DNA of 64,000 nt from Bradyrhizobium diazoefficiens (GTDB taxonomy: Bacteria; Pseudomonadota; Alphaproteobacteria; Rhizobiales; Xanthobacteraceae): positions 248,001 to 312,000 of the forward strand of contig NZ_JAFCKW010000001.1 of assembly GCF_018129965.1 (NCBI RefSeq). The letters are read 5' to 3'. Numbering within the stretch: position 1 is the stretch's first letter; every line of letters begins with the position of its first letter. This document shows positions 9,420 through 18,344 of this stretch, piece by piece. Below the pieces are notes generated by a model that did not search any database, had not been told where the DNA came from, and saw only the letters and a program-made list of their open reading frames with translations. A program made the position numbers and the translations under genes.

Positions 9420-9578
9420 GGATGCAGGCTCGCGGTTTTCACAACATGCGCGTGTAGCAGCCGCGCAATCGCCGGCGAGCATAGGCAAACCCGTATGGTT
9501 AGCAAGTCGTTAACGATTTGCCGGACACAATCGGTGCCGTGGCCGAAGGAGTCGGCCAGAAGACAAGCGGGACGTGAG

Positions 9579-9758
9579 ATGAAGAAGTTTTCGCTGGGGG
9601 ACGTCGTCAACAGTGACAAGGGCCGCCGCGGCGTCGTTCGCGCCGCTTACAAGTCCCGGGAAGGCCAGCAGTTCTACGCCGTCGAGAAGGATGGCGCGAT
9701 CGACCACCTCGAGGAAGACCGGCTGAGCCTTGCGCCGCGCGTCGAACTCGCGGCCTGA
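9579..9758 (+). CDS. Small conserved hypothetical protein
   Basis: 59 residues, opening KKFSLGDVVNSDKGRRGVV with the look of a small beta-barrel (SH3-like) fold: alternating hydrophobic strands, glycine turns, then FYAVEKDGAIDHLEEDRLS. The start at 9579 is preferred over an in-frame start at 9495 because the family-like sequence begins there and GCGGGACG lies upstream. Function unknown. It lies divergent to the dioxygenase gene. Confidence 0.65.
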   Translation: MKKFSLGDVVNSDKGRRGVVRAAYKSREGQQFYAVEKDGAIDHLEEDRLSLAPRVELAA

Positions 9759-9773
9759 ACCAATTATCCAACA

Positions 9774-11234
9774 CTACCGCGCAAGCCGGTCGAGACGCTC
9801 CGAACAGGGGTCGTCTCCGCTCGCGATACGATCGTTCGTGATCAGCAGCAGGCGATCGCGGTCCGCAGCCGTGTCCCAATGCGGCAGGTCCGGTCCATTG
9901 GGATCGCCTGTCTTCGCGAAATTGGTCCAGTAGGCGCGCATGCGGCTTGCGACCTCGCGATCTCCTCGCGAGAGAAGTCCCGCGCCCGGCACGCCTTCCA
10001 CGCCGAAGAGGAAGGGCAGCTCGCGTCCATGCCCCTCGTCGGGATTTGCACGCCGGGCTTCGGGCACATAGGCGAAGCGATAGCGAAAAACGGCTGCGCC
10101 GGTTGCGGCATGCAGCCGGGCCAGCAGTCTCACCGGCTCCGAGAATATCTTGTCGGTGGCGAGCCTCGCGGCAAGCTCCGCAGGGCTGGCAAGGCCGGGA
10201 TAAAGCCTGCGCAGTTCGTTCAAGCTGAGGTCCGAAGAGGCAAGCGCGGCCTTGATATCGAGCTCACCGTCAAAGCCCGTCTCATCGTCGTTCGAGCCGA
10301 TCATCACCGGAATCCGGCTCTCGTGTCCGGCCGCAAACCCCGCGGCGACGTCCCCGGTGACCAGCCCCCCATCGATCGCCGGAGCGAAACTGCCCCGCGA
10401 TTTTTCCAGCAGATGTTTTTCGGCCGCAACAATCCGCGACGCTTCGACGGCGCGCAGATCGGCCTGCGGCCCGAGCATGGCGATGAACTGCTGCCCGATC
10501 GCCTCCGCTTCCTGCGCCGTGCGCAGACGCGCACGACCGGGGATCGATTGCAGGATCGCCTTCTGAAACAGATCGCGCGCTCGCGCAGATAGCATCAGCA
10601 GCGCGACCGACGTTGCGCCCGCGCCGTTACCGAACAGCGTGACGTTGCCGGGATCGCCGCTGAACGCCGCGATGTTGTCGTGTACCCAATGCAGCGCCGC
10701 GATCTGGTCCATCAGACCGTAATTTCCGGAGCCGCCATCCGAGAGCCCAGGATGGGCGAGCCAGCCGAGCGCACCGAGGCGGTAGTTCACGCTGACCAGG
10801 ATGAGGCCCGCCTGCGCGAGCCTTGCACCGTTGAACACTGGATCGTTCGCAGTGCCGCTGACGAATCCGCCGCCATGAATGAACACCATCACCGGCAGCG
10901 GCCCGTCGACGCCGAACGGACGGAACACGTTGAGCGTGAGGCAATCCTCGCTCGCGCCAGGAAGCTCGGGCTGAAGACAGGGCGCACCGAACTCGTAGAC
11001 GGTTCGCATCTCCGAACTTGCGGGCATGGGCTGCGGCGGACGCCAGCGCAACGCGCCGACCGGCGGCGCCGCATAGGCCAAGCCCTTGAAGGACGCCACC
11101 TCGCCCTCGACGGCGCCGAGCATCTGGCCTTCACGCGTCAGCGCGAACGGAAACTGCCCGACCGGCTGGGCCACGGCCGAGCCGGCGTTGCAGGCGAAGA
11201 CGGTAGCCACAATGAGCGCGAGCAGGGGCCGCAT
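9774..11234 (-). CDS. Type-B carboxylesterase homologue lacking the catalytic serine
   Basis: 486 residues with a Sec signal peptide (about residues 1-22) and the complete carboxylesterase type-B fold: AYAAPPVGALRW, EDCLTLNVFRP, oxyanion-hole HGGGF and VNYRLGALGWL. The acid (Glu in SNDDETGF) and base (His in GHGRELPFLFG) of the triad are present. At the nucleophile elbow, where the family has G-E-S-A-G, this protein reads G-N-G-A-G: residue 204 is Gly (codon at 10623-10625). The reading frame is intact, so it looks like a non-catalytic or altered-function family member rather than a decayed gene. It may bind a ligand or be simply inactive. A sequencing error would have to convert a whole Ser codon to Gly. 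Confidence 0.85.
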   Translation of the reverse strand: MRPLLALIVATVFACNAGSAVAQPVGQFPFALTREGQMLGAVEGEVASFKGLAYAAPPVGALRWRPPQPMPASSEMRTVYEFGAPCLQPELPGASEDCLTLNVFRPFGVDGPLPVMVFIHGGGFVSGTANDPVFNGARLAQAGLILVSVNYRLGALGWLAHPGLSDGGSGNYGLMDQIAALHWVHDNIAAFSGDPGNVTLFGNGAGATSVALLMLSARARDLFQKAILQSIPGRARLRTAQEAEAIGQQFIAMLGPQADLRAVEASRIVAAEKHLLEKSRGSFAPAIDGGLVTGDVAAGFAAGHESRIPVMIGSNDDETGFDGELDIKAALASSDLSLNELRRLYPGLASPAELAARLATDKIFSEPVRLLARLHAATGAAVFRYRFAYVPEARRANPDEGHGRELPFLFGVEGVPGAGLLSRGDREVASRMRAYWTNFAKTGDPNGPDLPHWDTAADRDRLLLITNDRIASGDDPCSERLDRLAR

Positions 11235-11312
11235 CTTCCGGGATCTCGCTGCACGGGAAGTTTCCGAAGCAGGTTACGTCCGCGGCCGGAGGCGAGGCAA
11301 GCGCTGCCGCGC

Positions 11313-11522
11313 TTAACTGCCCTTGGCGATGATCTCCGCCAGCGCGCGGCGCGCGACGATGCCGAGTTCGCCGAGCGTGGCGCGTCCGGACCGCGCCGCT
11401 TCGATCAGGCGCTCGGCGATGAACCGGCGGCTGTCGTGGTCGCCGCCATGCGGCAATTGGCGGCACGTCTCCTCCAGCACGACGTCCATGTTGGCTTTGG
11501 TCCGCTCAGTCAGATCTGTCAT
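11313..11522 (-). CDS. Small hypothetical protein, helical
   Basis: 69 residues from the ATG at 11522, rich in Glu/Arg/Ala and predicted helical (RRFIAERLIEAARSGRATLGELGIVARRALAEI). No family recognised. It lies between the esterase homologue and the divergent monooxygenase gene. A longer in-frame ORF from 11771 runs over the neighbour's start and is not credible. Codon use matches the surroundings. Confidence 0.6.
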   Translation of the reverse strand: MTDLTERTKANMDVVLEETCRQLPHGGDHDSRRFIAERLIEAARSGRATLGELGIVARRALAEIIAKGS

Positions 11523-11746
11523 GACGCCCGGTCGGTACGCGTGGCCCAGAACCGCAGCATACACAGACGGATGCGGCCTGATTAGCCCGGAAAAGCACGG
11601 CGATTGTGCATCGCGATCATTGCACCTCCACGCCGTCGCGCCACGATGACGCCGCAAACGACTACCGAAGATTGTAGTTGTTGTGATGACAAGCCCGGCC
11701 TGCAGCGCTAGCCTGCCGGCAAAACAAAAGCACGGGAGGAAATGCC

Positions 11747-14437
11747 ATGTCTGACGCAATGGTCGCCGCACGCGAGTCCGAAGCGGCGAGTGGAAAAGCC
11801 CAACAGGTCGATGTCGCCGTGGTCGGCGCCGGATTTGCCGGTCTCTACCTTCTGCATCGCCTGCGCAAGGCCGGCTTCACGACGGTCGCGCTCGAAGAGG
11901 CCGGTGATGTCGGCGGCACCTGGTACTGGAACCGCTATCCCGGCGCGCGCTGCGACATCCAGACCATCGACTACAGCTATACTTTCGATCCTGAACTCGA
12001 CCAGGCCTGGACCTGGTCGGAAAAATATGCGGCCCAGCCCGAGATCCTGCGCTATCTCGGCTTCGTCGCCGACCGCTACGACCTGCGCCGTGACATCCGC
12101 TTCAAGACCAAGGTGCTCGAGGCCCGATGGGACGAGGCGACCGAGCGCTGGCATCTCACCACCGACAACGGCGCGCCGGTCTCGTGCCGCCATTACATCA
12201 TGGCCACGGGATGCCTGTCTGCGCCGAAGCCGCCGGAGATCGACGGCGTGGAGGACTTCAAGGGCGAAATCTATTTCACCGGACGCTGGCCGCATCACGA
12301 GGTGAAGCTCGCGGGCAAACGCGTCGCCGTGATCGGCACGGGCTCGTCGGCGATCCAGTCGATCCCGCTGATCGCCGAGCAGGCCGCGCATCTGACCGTG
12401 TTCCAGCGCACGCCGAATTTCGCGCTGCCCGCGCATAACGGCCCCGCGCCGTCCGATCGCTTGAGCCTGTTCCGGAGCGACCCTGCGGCCTATCGCGAGC
12501 AGGCGCGCCAGTCGATGGCCGGCGTGCCCTATCCGCAGCAGACCGTGGTGAGCTGGCAGCTCAGCGATGCCGAGCGCCGCGCACGCTTCGAGGAAGCCTG
12601 GGGCAAGGGCGACCTCGTCTATATCCTGACCCAGCTCTGGGCCGACCAGGCCGTCGACGTCGACGGCAACAGGATCGTGCAGGACCTGATCCGCGAGAAG
12701 ATCCGCGCTGCGGTCAAGGACCCCGAGACCGCGGCGGCGCTGATGCCCGACGATCATCCCTTCGGCGCCAAGCGCCCCTGCCTCGACACCAACTATTACG
12801 CCACCTACAACCGGCCGAACGTCACGCTGGTCAATCTGCGCCAGGAGCCGATCAAGGCGATCACCGCCAGCGGCATCACGACGGGCAGGCGCAATGTCGA
12901 TGTCGACGTGATCGTGTTCGCGACCGGCTTCGACGCCATGACCGGCGCGATCCGCGCCGTGCATCCGATCACCGGACGTGGCGGCAGATCGCTCACCGAC
13001 GTCTGGGCGCACGGGCCGCAAACCTATCTCGGGCTCACGGTCGAGGGCTTCCCGAACTTCTTCATGATCACCGGTCCCGGCAGCCCGTCGGTGCTGTCGA
13101 ACATGGCGGTGTCGATCGAACAGCATGTCGACTGGGTCGTCGATCGCCTGGTCGCCTTGCGCGATGCCGGTTTCACCACGATCGAGCCGACGAAGACGGC
13201 GCAGGCCGGCTGGAGCAGGCACATGGCCGACTGCGCGATGGTGACGCTGCACCGGCTCGCCAACACCTGGTACACCGGCGCCAACGTGCCCGGCAAGGTG
13301 CAGGGGCTGATGCCCTATACCGGGGGCGTCGGTCCCTACCGCAGCATCTGCGACGAGGTCACCAGCCGCGGCATGCTCGGCTTCCGGCTCACCGGCCCCC
13401 ATGTCGCCGCGCAATGCCATGACGGCGAAGTGGTGCGCCTGCAGCCGGATGTGCGGCTGGTGCTGAACCTGCTGGCCTCGCTCAACCTGCCGCCGATCGA
13501 GTCGATGGGCGCGCAAGGCGCATGCGCCTTCGTGGCTGAGTTCAACAAGGGCCGTCCCGCCGGCCGGCCGGTCGGCGACATCGTCGACGGCACCCTGCCC
13601 GGCCCCGACGGGCCACTGCCCTACCGCGTCTACAAGCCGGCAACGCCGGGGCCGCATCCGGTGGTGGTCTATTTCCACGGCGGCGGCTGGGTGCTCGGCG
13701 ACGAGCAGTCGGACGAGCCGTTCTGCCGCGACATGGTGCGGCGGACCGGCATGATGTTCGTCAGCGTCGGCTATCGCCACGCGCCGGCGCATCGTTTCCC
13801 GACGGCGGCCGAGGATGGCTATGCGGCCACGCGCTGGATCGCCGAGCATGCGACCGAGCTCGGCGGCACGCCGGGCCCGGTATTGGTCGCCGGCTGGAGC
13901 GCCGGCGGCAACATCGCCGCCGTGACGTGCCAGCTCGCGCGCGACCGCGGCGGACCGCAGATCGCGGGCCAGCTGCTGGTGTGCCCCGTTACCGACTGCA
14001 CCTTCGACCGGCCCTCCTACAACGACAATGCGACGGGCTATTTCCTGACGCGCTCGCTGATGTACTGGTTCTGGGACCTCTACTGCTCGCCGGCCGACCG
14101 CACCGATCCGCGCGCCTCGCCGCTGCGCGGCAAGGTGGCGGGGCTGCCACCGGCCTTCGTGGTCACCTGCGAGTTCGATCCGCTGCGCGACGAGGGCATC
14201 GCCTACGCCGAGGCCATGGCCGCCGCCGGCGTGCCGGTCGAGCAGCTCAAGGCGCGCGGTCATTTCCACTCGTCCTTCGCCATGGTGGACGTGGTGATAA
14301 CAGGCGTGCCGGGCCGGGTGCAGATGGCCGAGGCCTTGCGACGCTTCGCCGGGCTGCCGCCGGGGATCAGCCGCAGCGACGACACCGGCCACGGTCAGGC
14401 GGACCCGGCGCCGAGGATCGACGCGGCAGCGAGCTGA
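11747..14437 (+). CDS. Baeyer-Villiger monooxygenase fused to HSL-type esterase
   Basis: 896 residues in two enzyme modules. Residues ~20-560 are a flavin monooxygenase: FAD Rossmann [25 protein letters not shown] Rossmann GTGSSAIQS and the conserved Arg343 region ([10 protein letters not shown]). The Baeyer-Villiger fingerprint FxGxxxHxxxWP is present (residues 171-182) but its histidine is Phe177. Residues ~600-880 are an alpha/beta hydrolase of the hormone-sensitive-lipase family: HGGGW (644-648), GWSAGG with Ser718, Asp811 ([10 protein letters not shown]) and His841. The natural reading is that ketone oxidation to an ester or lactone is coupled to its hydrolysis in one polypeptide. GGGAGGAAATGCC gives the start. 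The substrate is unknown. A strong terminator follows at 14518. Confidence 0.92.
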   Translation: MSDAMVAARESEAASGKAQQVDVAVVGAGFAGLYLLHRLRKAGFTTVALEEAGDVGGTWYWNRYPGARCDIQTIDYSYTFDPELDQAWTWSEKYAAQPEILRYLGFVADRYDLRRDIRFKTKVLEARWDEATERWHLTTDNGAPVSCRHYIMATGCLSAPKPPEIDGVEDFKGEIYFTGRWPHHEVKLAGKRVAVIGTGSSAIQSIPLIAEQAAHLTVFQRTPNFALPAHNGPAPSDRLSLFRSDPAAYREQARQSMAGVPYPQQTVVSWQLSDAERRARFEEAWGKGDLVYILTQLWADQAVDVDGNRIVQDLIREKIRAAVKDPETAAALMPDDHPFGAKRPCLDTNYYATYNRPNVTLVNLRQEPIKAITASGITTGRRNVDVDVIVFATGFDAMTGAIRAVHPITGRGGRSLTDVWAHGPQTYLGLTVEGFPNFFMITGPGSPSVLSNMAVSIEQHVDWVVDRLVALRDAGFTTIEPTKTAQAGWSRHMADCAMVTLHRLANTWYTGANVPGKVQGLMPYTGGVGPYRSICDEVTSRGMLGFRLTGPHVAAQCHDGEVVRLQPDVRLVLNLLASLNLPPIESMGAQGACAFVAEFNKGRPAGRPVGDIVDGTLPGPDGPLPYRVYKPATPGPHPVVVYFHGGGWVLGDEQSDEPFCRDMVRRTGMMFVSVGYRHAPAHRFPTAAEDGYAATRWIAEHATELGGTPGPVLVAGWSAGGNIAAVTCQLARDRGGPQIAGQLLVCPVTDCTFDRPSYNDNATGYFLTRSLMYWFWDLYCSPADRTDPRASPLRGKVAGLPPAFVVTCEFDPLRDEGIAYAEAMAAAGVPVEQLKARGHFHSSFAMVDVVITGVPGRVQMAEALRRFAGLPPGISRSDDTGHGQADPAPRIDAAAS

Positions 14438-14517
14438 AGACCGCAAGGCGCGATCGGGAACTGGTTTCCGGTCACCGCGTTGAACGGTTGAGGCGTTGAG
14501 AGAGCGATAGGTGTGAG

Positions 14518-14553
14518 CCCCGGCGCGCGAGCAGCGTGCCGGGGTTCTTCTTT
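14518..14553 (+). terminator. Rho-independent terminator after the BVMO-esterase gene
   Basis: An 11-bp stem (14518-14528 with 14534-14544, one G-U pair) with a 5-base loop is followed by TTCTTCTTT. It lies 80 bp after the monooxygenase-esterase stop, so that gene is likely monocistronic. Confidence 0.75.
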
Positions 14554-14567
14554 GCGTGGGGCGGTCG

Positions 14568-14840
14568 ATGGATGATGTGTCTGGGGTTTCAAAGGTCGAT
14601 TTCGGCGCACCTGCGGTGCTGCACAAATGGCCATCGCTCGCCAATCAACGCCGGCCGGACCGCGAGACCTATCAGATCAGCGATGGCACCCTCGACGAGT
14701 GCATATCCGCTTTCATGGCCAAGCCGGCGACGACCAGGCATCTCTATGAGATCCGCACGGCAGCGCAGCTGCCGCTGGTCACGGACATCCTCTCGCCCGA
14801 GCACATCGCCGAGTTGTCGCGCTTGAGAGAATTTCTCTGA
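14568..14840 (+). CDS. Small hypothetical protein
   Basis: 90 residues from the ATG at 14568 (an in-frame ATG at 14556 is possible). The sequence has no signal peptide or membrane helix; the middle reads TYQISDGTLDECISAFMAKPA and the end is helical (SPEHIAELSRLREF). Not recognised as a named family. It starts just after the terminator of the monooxygenase gene, in the same direction as the next small gene. Confidence 0.55.
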   Translation: MDDVSGVSKVDFGAPAVLHKWPSLANQRRPDRETYQISDGTLDECISAFMAKPATTRHLYEIRTAAQLPLVTDILSPEHIAELSRLREFL

Positions 14841-14916
14841 TATCGCTGGCTTGCGCATTTGGCTGGAACTTTCGCCCGGTTGTTCCCGTTGAGGGGGATC
14901 GGAAGCCAAAGCGTGA

Positions 14917-15231
14917 GTGTCAAAGATGCTTGAAGCTGGCGTGCCTTCCCCGGTCGTGCCCCATGGCGCAGACCAGACCCTGTTCGTGGTGATCGATCGC
15001 CGCGGCAAGGCCGATGACATCCGTATCGAGCGCAGCGATCTCGAAGCCACGATCGGCGAACTCGTCGCCGGCTGCTTCAACGATCCGATCAAGGTGATCT
15101 CGTTCAACACGCGCGAGCACTGGAGCAAGGACATCTCGAAAGATGTCGCCGGCGAGATCCGCGCGCGTTGCGACATCGAGGGCATCCGCTTGCCCGACTA
15201 TCTCAGCGAGTTCGTCGAGAGCCACAGCTGA
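14917..15231 (+). CDS. Small hypothetical protein
   Basis: 104 residues from a GTG at 14917, or 101 from the ATG at 14926; GAGGGGGAT lies 15-20 bases upstream, so the start is uncertain. The body alternates strands and helices (TLFVVIDRRGKADDIRIE; EATIGELVAGCF; KVISFNTREHWSKDIS). Similar small soluble proteins are widespread in Bradyrhizobium without known function. It is followed by a terminator at 15279. Confidence 0.65.
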   Translation: MSKMLEAGVPSPVVPHGADQTLFVVIDRRGKADDIRIERSDLEATIGELVAGCFNDPIKVISFNTREHWSKDISKDVAGEIRARCDIEGIRLPDYLSEFVESHS

Positions 15232-15278
15232 TCGCACGCGGGCCGATCGGCGCAATTCCTCAATCACAGGCAACAAAA

Positions 15279-15302
15279 AAGCGCCGCTTCCGCGGCGCTT
15301 TT
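15279..15302. terminator. Bidirectional rho-independent terminator
   Basis: A perfect 9-bp stem (15279-15287 with 15292-15300, loop TTCC), flanked by AAAAAA on the left and TTTT on the right, so it can serve both strands. It separates the + strand small gene ending at 15231 from the - strand peptide gene at 15314-15400. Confidence 0.85.
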
Positions 15303-15313
15303 CGTGCGGCACC

Positions 15314-15400
15314 CTAGTGATGCCAGAACAAGGCCAGCAGCAGAACGATCGGGAGCGGCACGCCCAACAGCCAAAGCAAAGCACCTCGTCCAAAGCCCAT
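15314..15400 (-). CDS. 28-residue single-span membrane peptide
   Basis: A very short gene with an unusually good ribosome-binding site (GAGGAGGATATC before the ATG at 15400). The product starts GFGRGALLWLLG and continues as one hydrophobic helix (VPLPIVLLLALFW) ending in two histidines, so it should be a small inner-membrane peptide. Its own terminator follows at 15279-15302. I know similar tiny hydrophobic proteins from rhizobial genomes but no function. Confidence 0.65.
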   Translation of the reverse strand: MGFGRGALLWLLGVPLPIVLLLALFWHH

Positions 15401-15498
15401 GATATCCTCCTCTTCAATGCCATTCATGACGCCGAAGAAGGAAAGAAGTTCCGAGCCTCGAAGCGAGGGGGAATGCGTTCAATGCATGGTTTGCTGGG

Positions 15499-15702
15499 TC
15501 AGGCGCGCCGCGTACCGGCGATGAGTTCGATCTCGCGGCGGCGCTCGCCCGCGAAGGTCAGCAGCTTTTCGATCGTCATCGTATCCGTGATCCGTTTGGC
15601 GAGCCGCTCGGCGCGTGCGGCCTGATCTTCGAGATACTGGATCGTCTTCAAACGCCGCCTCCCCAAAAGCCTGGATTTGTTCGGACGCCTATCGTGCGTC
15701 AA
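15499..15702 (-). CDS. Small basic hypothetical protein
   Basis: 67 residues, strongly basic and helical (RRRLKTIQYLEDQAARAERLAKRI, then TIEKLLTFAGERRREIELI). No membrane helix or signal peptide. The amphipathic helices could dimerise as a coiled coil. No family recognised; codon use is ordinary. It lies between the 28-residue peptide gene and rlpA, all on the minus strand. Confidence 0.6.
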   Translation of the reverse strand: MTHDRRPNKSRLLGRRRLKTIQYLEDQAARAERLAKRITDTMTIEKLLTFAGERRREIELIAGTRRA

Positions 15703-15753
15703 CCCGGCTAACAGGCGGTTAAGCGCAGCGTCCGGGGGGCGACGGGCGGCGCC

Positions 15754-16278
15754 TCAATGCACGACGTCGAGCCTGACATTGGCAACGCCCTTGTCCATCA
15801 TGCCGAGCGCCTCGGCCGCGGACGGCGAGATGTCGACGACGCGGCCGCGCACGAAGGGCCCGCGATCATTGACCCTGACGGTGACGAAGCGGCCGGACGA
15901 GACATCGGTGACGCGCAGCTTGGTGCCGAACGGCAGGGTCGGATGCGCCGCGGTCAGTTCGTTCCTGTCGAACCGTTCGCCGCTCGCGGTCTCGGTGTCC
16001 GAATAGAAGCTGGCGACACCATGCGCGGCGGCCGGCCTTGTCTCGCTTGTCTCGTCGGGGATACGCACCCGGCTGATCGGTTGCGGGTGCAGCGCCGCCA
16101 CCCTGTGCGGCCGCTCGAGCGCAGCCTGACGGCTCGTGGCGCCAAGATCAGCCTTCTGGCGGCCGACCGGCGATTGCGCGCAGGCGGCAAGCGACGCGGC
16201 AGCGATCATCGCAAGCAGCAACCGGCAGGATGTGGCCAGCGGCACGCGGGCAGTTTCGGCACGTGCAAGACGAGACAT
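15754..16278 (-). CDS. rlpA: RlpA-like septal lipoprotein (double-psi beta-barrel)
   Basis: 174 residues. A lipoprotein signal ends in the lipobox LAAC (Cys near residue 33). The C-terminal ~90 residues are the RlpA double-psi beta-barrel: GVASFYSDTETASGERFD, LTAAHPTLPFGTKLRV, then VRVNDRGPFVRGRVVDIS and SAAEALGM. In other species such proteins cut glycan strands lacking peptide stems or bind them at the septum. There is no SPOR domain, so this is the short form. GGAGGGC upstream sets the start at 16278, not the in-frame ATG at 16296. Confidence 0.9.
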   Translation of the reverse strand: MSRLARAETARVPLATSCRLLLAMIAAASLAACAQSPVGRQKADLGATSRQAALERPHRVAALHPQPISRVRIPDETSETRPAAAHGVASFYSDTETASGERFDRNELTAAHPTLPFGTKLRVTDVSSGRFVTVRVNDRGPFVRGRVVDISPSAAEALGMMDKGVANVRLDVVH

Positions 16279-16492
16279 GATACGCCCTCCGAACAACCCT
16301 GAGTTTCGGTGGGCAATGAGGGCAGAAACTTGGCTGAAGAAGAGCAGGCTCGGGGCCGCGACCGTTTCGCATCCGATGTGACGATTTCACCACACTGGCC
16401 TGTCCCGGATCGAGACAGGCTCGTGGAAAAATCAACCATTGCGACGCAGGACGCGATCGGCGCGCTTCCCCGCTCCGGTGTCATCGAGCCTC

Positions 16493-16516
16493 CGCCAGCC
16501 TTGTTAAAGGCTGGCG
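16493..16516 (-). terminator. Possible terminator after the malic enzyme gene
   Basis: A perfect 10-bp stem (16493-16502 with 16507-16516) and 4-base loop lie 13 bp past the malic enzyme stop. There is no T-run on the minus strand, so termination strength is uncertain. The rest of the 250-bp gap to rlpA holds no credible gene. Confidence 0.45.
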
Positions 16517-16528
16517 ATACGTAAGCGC

Positions 16529-18181
16529 TCAGTACTTCGGCTCGTACATCTGCGACTGGACCAGAGCCTTCACGTCGTTCGGCGCGGGTCCGTCCGCGAG
16601 GCCACGCTGGAAGGCGACGTCGGCGACGGCCGCCGCAATGCGGACCGAGACCTCGCGGATCCGCGGCAGCGCCGGATAGAGGCTGCCTTGCGCCAGATCC
16701 TCCTTGCCGACGCAATCGGCGAGCGTATGGGCGGCGGCCATGAACATCTCGTCCGTCACCAGCCGCGAGCGGCTGGCGATGACGCCGAGGCCGACGCCGG
16801 GGAAGATGTAGGAGTTGTTGCCCTGGCGCGGCACGAAGGTGCGGCCGTTCAGCTTGACCGGGTCATACGGGCTGCCGCAGGCGAACAGTGCGCGGCCCTC
16901 GGTATAGCGGTAGGCATCCTCCGCAGAGCATTCCGCTTTCGAGGTCGGGTTGGAGAGCGCGAACACGATCGGCCGCTCGTTGAGCGCGGCCATCGTCTTG
17001 AGCACCTCCGGCGTGAAGGCGCCGCCGACCGCGGCCACGCCGATGATCGCCGTCGGCTTCAGCGTCTTGATCGCGGTGAGGAAGTCGGCGATCGGTGCCT
17101 GGCCCGAATGGGCATAGCGCAGCTTGTGACCGTGAAGACCATCCCGGCCGCTGACGACGAGCCCGCGGGAATCCACCAGCCAGTTGCGGCGGAGCGCGTC
17201 CGCCTCGGAGGCGCCCTCCGCCATCATCGCGGACACGACGAGATCGGCGATGCCGGTCGCGGCCTCGCCGGCGCCGAGGAACAGGATGCGCTGATCCTTG
17301 AGCTTGCCGCCGTTGACGCGCAGCGCCGAGAACAGGCCGGCCAGCGCCACCGCCGCGGTGCCCTGGATGTCGTCGTTGAAAACGCAGGACTCCTCGCGAT
17401 ATTTGTGCAGCAGCTTGAAGGCCGAATGATTGGCGAAATCCTCGAACTGGATCAGCACGTCCGGAAAGGTCTTCTGCGCGGCCACCATGAATTCGTCGAC
17501 GAAGCTGTCATAGGCCTCGCCCGTCAGCCGGCGCTCGCGCAGGCCGAGATAATAGGGATCGCTCAGCAGCTCTTCGTTGTTGGTGCCGACGTCGAGCACG
17601 ATGGGCAGGCAGTGCTCGGGATGCACGCCGGCGCAGGCCGAATAGAGCGACAGCTTCCCGACCGGAATGCCCATGCCATTGGCGCCGAGATCGCCGAGCC
17701 CGAGGATGCGCTCGCCGTCGGTCACCACGATGAGCTTGGCCGGGTGGGGCCAGTTCTTCAGGATCTCCGCGATCTGGCCGCGGTCGCGCGAGGAGATGAA
17801 CATGCCGCGCGGGCGCTGGAAGATGAGGCCGTATTTCTGGCAGGCCAGCCCGACCGTCGGCGTGTAGATGATCGGCTGGATCTCGTCGATATTGTCGACG
17901 ACCACACGGAAGAACAGTGCCTCGTTGCGATCGTGCAGCGCATTCAGCGCGACGTATTTTTCGAGGTCGGTCGGCAACGTCCGCAGATTGGTGAGCACGC
18001 GCTCGGCCTGCGTCTCCATCGTCAGCACGCAAGGCGGCAACAGGCCGCGCAGGCCGAGCGCCGCGCGCTCCGCTTCCGTGAAGGCGGTGCCCTTGTTGAG
18101 CAGGGGATCGCGCAGCAGCGTCATGCCGTGTGCGGTGTCGGATGATGTCGAATGGGCGCTGACCCGAGCAGGTCTATTCAC
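16529..18181 (-). CDS. maeA: NAD-type malic enzyme
   Basis: Oxidative decarboxylation of malate to pyruvate, in the cytoplasm, feeding gluconeogenesis or the TCA cycle; important in rhizobia growing on dicarboxylates. The 550-residue protein has the long SfcA/MaeA architecture: YTPTVGLACQKYG and the conserved RGMFIS region, the catalytic-site TDGERILGLGDLGANGMGIPVGK, the metal-site FEDF and FNDDIQGTA, and the NAD fold FLGAGEAATGIAD. The start is a GTG at 18181 with GGGGGA nine bases upstream. There is no phosphotransacetylase domain. NAD versus NADP preference is inferred from family length only. Confidence 0.93.
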   Translation of the reverse strand: MNRPARVSAHSTSSDTAHGMTLLRDPLLNKGTAFTEAERAALGLRGLLPPCVLTMETQAERVLTNLRTLPTDLEKYVALNALHDRNEALFFRVVVDNIDEIQPIIYTPTVGLACQKYGLIFQRPRGMFISSRDRGQIAEILKNWPHPAKLIVVTDGERILGLGDLGANGMGIPVGKLSLYSACAGVHPEHCLPIVLDVGTNNEELLSDPYYLGLRERRLTGEAYDSFVDEFMVAAQKTFPDVLIQFEDFANHSAFKLLHKYREESCVFNDDIQGTAAVALAGLFSALRVNGGKLKDQRILFLGAGEAATGIADLVVSAMMAEGASEADALRRNWLVDSRGLVVSGRDGLHGHKLRYAHSGQAPIADFLTAIKTLKPTAIIGVAAVGGAFTPEVLKTMAALNERPIVFALSNPTSKAECSAEDAYRYTEGRALFACGSPYDPVKLNGRTFVPRQGNNSYIFPGVGLGVIASRSRLVTDEMFMAAAHTLADCVGKEDLAQGSLYPALPRIREVSVRIAAAVADVAFQRGLADGPAPNDVKALVQSQMYEPKY

Positions 18182-18344
18182 GAATTCCCCCAGGGCGTTT
18201 CTCTTGAACCAAAGGCATTGTCGGCCAGTGCCGACCTTATATCAAGGACACAGCAAACCGGACATGGATTGTGATCCCGCACCGCAGCGAGATTGCCTCA
18301 AAAGACCGCGGATGGCGTACGCGAAAAGGTTAACGCAGCAAGGT

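Noticed and set aside
11708..14644. 978-codon open frame on the minus strand, antisense to the BVMO-esterase gene
   Set aside because: It is a mirror of a GC-rich coding strand; the product is an Arg/Asp/His-rich string with no family resemblance, while the plus strand has clear enzyme motifs.
16309..16524. 71-codon plus-strand ORF between rlpA and the malic enzyme gene
   Set aside because: No ribosome-binding site, no family, and it overlaps the terminator-like hairpin of the malic enzyme gene.
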